From assembly GCA_036396755.1 (NCBI GenBank), contig DASWKG010000172.1:1-23953 (forward strand): DNA of 23,953 nucleotides, written 5' to 3'. Under the pieces are notes generated by a model. That model was not told where the DNA came from. It searched no databases and saw only the letters and a list, made by a program, of their open reading frames with translations. The stretch's first letter is position 1; each line of letters begins with the position of its first letter. This document shows, one piece after another, positions 21,394-23,953 of this stretch. This DNA comes from DASWKG01 sp036396755. Lineage in GTDB: Bacteria > Actinomycetota > UBA4738 > CALAEC01. The position numbers and the translations under genes were made by a program.

Positions 21394-23679
21394 TCAGTCG
21401 ACCGTGGCCCCCGAGCCGGCGAGCACCACGCGGGCCTCGCCGCCGGGAGCGTCGTGCTGGATCACGAGCTGGCTCGTTCGATCGCCGCCGTCCACCGGCG
21501 TGAACGTGACGGCGATGGAACAGCCTCCGCCCGCCGGCAGCTCGGTGCCCGTGCACCCGTCGGTGATCGCCCAGTCGTCCGGGAGCCCCTCCACGAACAC
21601 CGCGGTCACGCGCGCGGGGGCCCCTCCGGTGTTGGTCACGCTCACCTGCTGCGTCGGGCCCGCCTGGCCGGGGAAGGTCGAGCCGAAATCGAGCTCGGCG
21701 GGCGAGACCTCGAGCTGCGCGACGAGCCCCGCCCCGCGAAGGGCCACCGACGCCTCCAACCCCTCGCCCCGGAGAACCAGCGACGCGAGCCGTTCCCCCG
21801 CCTCGGCCGGCGCGAAGACGAGGGCGACCTCGCACGCGGCGCCCGGCCCGAGGGTCTCCCCGCAGGTGGAGCCGGCCGGGACGAAGTCGCCGGCGTGGTC
21901 GCCCTCCACCACGAGCTCCTCGATCGTGAGGGTCCCATCGCCGCCGTTCGAGAAGCGGGCGATCAGCGGATCGCCGCGCCCTCCCACCGCCACGCCGCCG
22001 AAATCGAGCGCCTCGCTCTCGGCCGCAAGGGCGGGCGTCCCGCCACCCTCCGCGGGCGGCTCCGTCTCCTCCCCCTGTCCGCCGGTCTCGGCCGGCGGGA
22101 TCTCCACGCGCTCCTCCCGGTCGAGCAGCCGCTGCGCCCCGACGCCCCCGCCGACCACGGCGGCCACCACCACGGCCCCGACGAGCAGCCGGCGCCCCCA
22201 CCCCGGCGGCGGGTCCGGGTGGGGCTCCGGCTCCTCCGGCGGCGGGGGGCCCGACGGTCCGAGCTGTTCGAGGTTGTGCCGGGTGACGATCACGCCGGCG
22301 CCGTCGCCCGCCTCCCGGCGGACCTCGAGGGCCTGCTGCAGGAGACCGCGCGCCTCCTCGCGCTCCCCGAGGCAGAGCGCGCGGGATCCGAGCTGATGGA
22401 GGGCCCACCCCTGCTCCCGGCCGTTCCGGGACCGCGCGGCCGCCTCGTGCGCCTCGTTCAGCACGAGCCGCCACACGCCCCAGCGCCGCTCCAGCGTGAG
22501 CGGCCCGTCGACCGCGCGGGCCAGGCGCGTCGCGGTCTCGTCCCGGCCCGCGGCTCTCGCGTGACGGACGAGCGCGAGGAGAGCCGCCGGCGCCCCCGCG
22601 AGCGCCTTCGCCTTCTCGGGGTCGGCCTCGACGGCGGCCGTCAGCCGCTCGGCGGCGGCGGCGTCGGGCTCGTCCACCGGAGCGGCGGCCGGCCGGTACC
22701 TGCCCGCCTCCTCGACCAGGAGCCCGGTCGACGCGAGTCGTTCCAGCGCGGGCCTCGGGTCCTCGAGGCCGGCCGCCGCGCCGAGCACCTCCGCGGGGAG
22801 CGCGGCGCCGCCGAGGCCGCCGAAGGCCCGAAGCACACCGCGCTCCTCGTCGTCGCCCGGCATCGCCGCGGCCGTCCCCGGTGCGAAGGCGGCCGCGGCC
22901 TCCTCGACCGAGCGATCCTCCGAGCGGATCGCCGCCGCCGCCTGGAGGATCCCGAGGGGGTGGCCACCCAGCGCCTCACAGATGGTCCGCGCGCCGGCCC
23001 GTCCGTCATCGGTGAGCGACCGGCCGAGCTCCCGCTCGAAGAGCTCGACCCCCGCGTCGACGGGCAGACCGCCGAGCGCGAGCGCCACGCCCTCCCCCCA
23101 GATCCGACGCTCCTCGGACGCGAGCGCGAACGTCGAGGACGGCACGAAGCCGGCGAGCGCCTCCACCTCCTCTCGCGCGAGCCCCACATCGTCGAGGATG
23201 AAGAGCATCCGGAGCCCTCCGAGCAGGTGGCGGAGGTCGCCCTGGCCGGGCTTGAACGGGACGTCGGTCTCGTAGGCGAGCTCGAAGAGCGCCTGCAGGA
23301 CGTCCTCGAGCGGCAGCCCGGCGACCGGCGCGTACGCGACGCCCTCGGCTGCCGACGGGGGGAGGTGGGAGAGGTGGCGGAGGAAGGCGGTCTTGCCGAT
23401 CCCGGCGGGGCCGTGCAGGTCGAGGGGGCCGCCGTCGAGCAGGCCTTCACCGGCCCGGGCGAGCTCGGCCGCCCGGCCGAGGAGCCCGGGGAAGGGCCGC
23501 GGCAGCGCGCGGACCGGACGGGCCCGCGGCCGCGGGACGGGCCGCTCACCCGGGCCCAGGACCGTGACCACCGCGCCGGGTCCCGCGGTGACCTGGACGT
23601 TGTTGTCCCCCACCGCCACCTGGCCCGTGACGGACCCGGCGATGTGGACCTCGATGTCCCGACCGAGCTTCTGCGGCAT
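21394..23679 (-). CDS. STAND (NB-ARC-like) NTPase with TPR-like region, membrane helix and two ASH-type Ig domains
   Basis: A 761-aa protein. Residues about 11-29 carry the GQVAVGDNNVQ motif. The NTPase core has Walker A GPAGIGKT (about 90-97), Walker B MLFILDD (about 155-161), and LGGHPLGI, like the GxP motif of STAND proteins. A winged-helix region and short TPR-like helices (EQGWALHQLGSRALCLGEREEARGLL) follow. One membrane helix lies at about 495-517. The outer part has an acidic Pro/Glu linker and two Ig-like repeats (about 560-655, 660-758) with LDFG, a Cys-bounded CGETLGPGAACEVALVF-type loop and F-x-P, as in choice-of-anchor D/ASH domains. It would sense outside with the Ig repeats and signal inside by ATP-driven oligomerisation. 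The ATG at 23679 has GGGGAGGAG upstream. Confidence 0.87.
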   Translation of the reverse strand: MPQKLGRDIEVHIAGSVTGQVAVGDNNVQVTAGPGAVVTVLGPGERPVPRPRARPVRALPRPFPGLLGRAAELARAGEGLLDGGPLDLHGPAGIGKTAFLRHLSHLPPSAAEGVAYAPVAGLPLEDVLQALFELAYETDVPFKPGQGDLRHLLGGLRMLFILDDVGLAREEVEALAGFVPSSTFALASEERRIWGEGVALALGGLPVDAGVELFERELGRSLTDDGRAGARTICEALGGHPLGILQAAAAIRSEDRSVEEAAAAFAPGTAAAMPGDDEERGVLRAFGGLGGAALPAEVLGAAAGLEDPRPALERLASTGLLVEEAGRYRPAAAPVDEPDAAAAERLTAAVEADPEKAKALAGAPAALLALVRHARAAGRDETATRLARAVDGPLTLERRWGVWRLVLNEAHEAAARSRNGREQGWALHQLGSRALCLGEREEARGLLQQALEVRREAGDGAGVIVTRHNLEQLGPSGPPPPEEPEPHPDPPPGWGRRLLVGAVVVAAVVGGGVGAQRLLDREERVEIPPAETGGQGEETEPPAEGGGTPALAAESEALDFGGVAVGGRGDPLIARFSNGGDGTLTIEELVVEGDHAGDFVPAGSTCGETLGPGAACEVALVFAPAEAGERLASLVLRGEGLEASVALRGAGLVAQLEVSPAELDFGSTFPGQAGPTQQVSVTNTGGAPARVTAVFVEGLPDDWAITDGCTGTELPAGGGCSIAVTFTPVDGGDRTSQLVIQHDAPGGEARVVLAGSGATVD

Positions 23680-23726
23680 CGCTCCTCCCCTTCAACCCGG
23701 ATTGGAGCATCTCTGGTCGGACCGTG

Positions 23727-23753
23727 TAAATAGGGCCTTTCGGGAGGGTTCAG
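23727..23753 (-). promoter_or_regulatory. weak promoter candidate for the STAND unit
   Basis: CTGAAC (23753-23748) and TATTTA (23732-23727) on the minus strand are 15 bp apart, about 48 bases before the ATG at 23679. TATTTA is the only AT-rich run in this 96-bp gap. The short spacer makes this doubtful. Confidence 0.25.
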
Positions 23754-23775
23754 GGGGAGCCGACGCGCGGAGCGG

Positions 23776-23937
23776 TCAGCGGACGCGGACGACGGACCCG
23801 GAGATGGTCCGCACGAGCTTGGCGCGGACGCGGCGGCGGCGCTCGGTGATGCGCCCGCCGTCGGCAGGGGGCTCGCCGGCGAAGATCTCCGCCCAGTAGG
23901 CCGCCGCCACTCCGTTCTTCGCCGTTGCCGTTGCCAT
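23776..23937 (-). CDS. 53-aa basic protein of unknown function
   Basis: An ATG at 23937 opens a 53-codon frame ending TGA at 23776. The peptide begins MATATAKNGVAAAYWAEIFAGE, followed by a very basic tail (ITERRRRVRAKLVRTISG). Third codon positions are almost all G or C from codon 7 on, as in the real genes nearby, which supports coding. No clear ribosome binding site is seen, and only 16 bases of upstream sequence are in the window. It precedes the STAND gene by 96 bp. The basic tail could bind nucleic acid or membrane; no function is assignable. Confidence 0.45.
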   Translation of the reverse strand: MATATAKNGVAAAYWAEIFAGEPPADGGRITERRRRVRAKLVRTISGSVVRVR

Positions 23938-23953
23938 AGAAGAGGTATCGGAC

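Noticed and set aside
20854..23733. Plus-strand open frame of 959 codons opposite the STAND gene
   Set aside because: Compositional shadow without motifs; the minus strand carries the NTPase and Ig domains.

Overview
The window is very GC-rich and densely packed. Reading frames are strongly GC-biased at the third codon position, GTG and TTG starts occur, and several stops and starts overlap by 4 to 8 bases. This fits a high-GC bacterium such as an actinomycete or chloroflexote, but no rRNA, tRNA or housekeeping gene fixes the lineage. Almost every gene is on the minus strand, so transcription runs from high to low coordinates. I see no transposase, integrase, CRISPR array or RNA gene.

In order of transcription: (1) At 23937-20265 there is a small basic peptide gene, then a STAND/NB-ARC-type NTPase with a membrane helix and two ASH-like Ig domains, a 138-aa protein sharing the NTPase's N-terminal GQVA-GD-NVQ motif, and a papain-like cysteine peptidase. 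(2) At 20143-18128 there is a metacaspase/C13-like peptidase with an EF-hand loop, a 113-aa protein resembling the peptidase's N-terminal region, and a low-molecular-weight tyrosine-phosphatase-like protein; an unknown 255-aa gene follows (18094-17327). (3) At 17280-7134 there is a seven-gene unit with mostly overlapping or abutting genes: a conserved small protein, a duplicated YbjN/T3SS-chaperone-like protein, a membrane protein, a ClpC-like double AAA+ unfoldase, a TPR-CHAT caspase-like peptidase of 1387 aa, an ECF-like sigma factor, and a soluble zinc-finger (HC2) anti-sigma-like protein with HEAT-like repeats. (4) At 7089-6409 there is a single-pass membrane protein. (5) At 5214-2976 there is a coupled ubiquitin-like conjugation set: E2-like, JAB/JAMM peptidase and E1/ThiF-like. 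(6) At 2931-101 there is a 61-aa protein, a 122-aa protein, and a membrane protein ending in a RelA/SpoT-type nucleotide synthetase domain, resembling CATRA-type conflict systems. A probable secreted-protein gene starts at the left edge.

The only plus-strand genes, an 82-aa membrane protein and a DUF429 protein, lie between two copies of a 12-bp direct repeat.

The most striking regulatory signal is a repeated minus-strand element, TTTGAT (or GTTGAT), 16-17 bp, then CGTG/CGTT. It lies immediately upstream of the E2-JAB-E1 set, the 61-aa/synthetase set, the 226-aa membrane protein and the 255-aa protein. A fifth copy at 6387-6413 has no gene after it. The CHAT/Clp/sigma unit and the caspase unit instead have TTGAC-type promoter candidates. 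My reading is one multi-layer conflict or programmed-death locus: STAND and anti-sigma sensors, three different cysteine-peptidase types plus an unfoldase, a sigma switch, and sigma-controlled outputs (protein conjugation and a nucleotide alarm signal). The domain calls rest on visible motifs; the regulatory wiring is inference.
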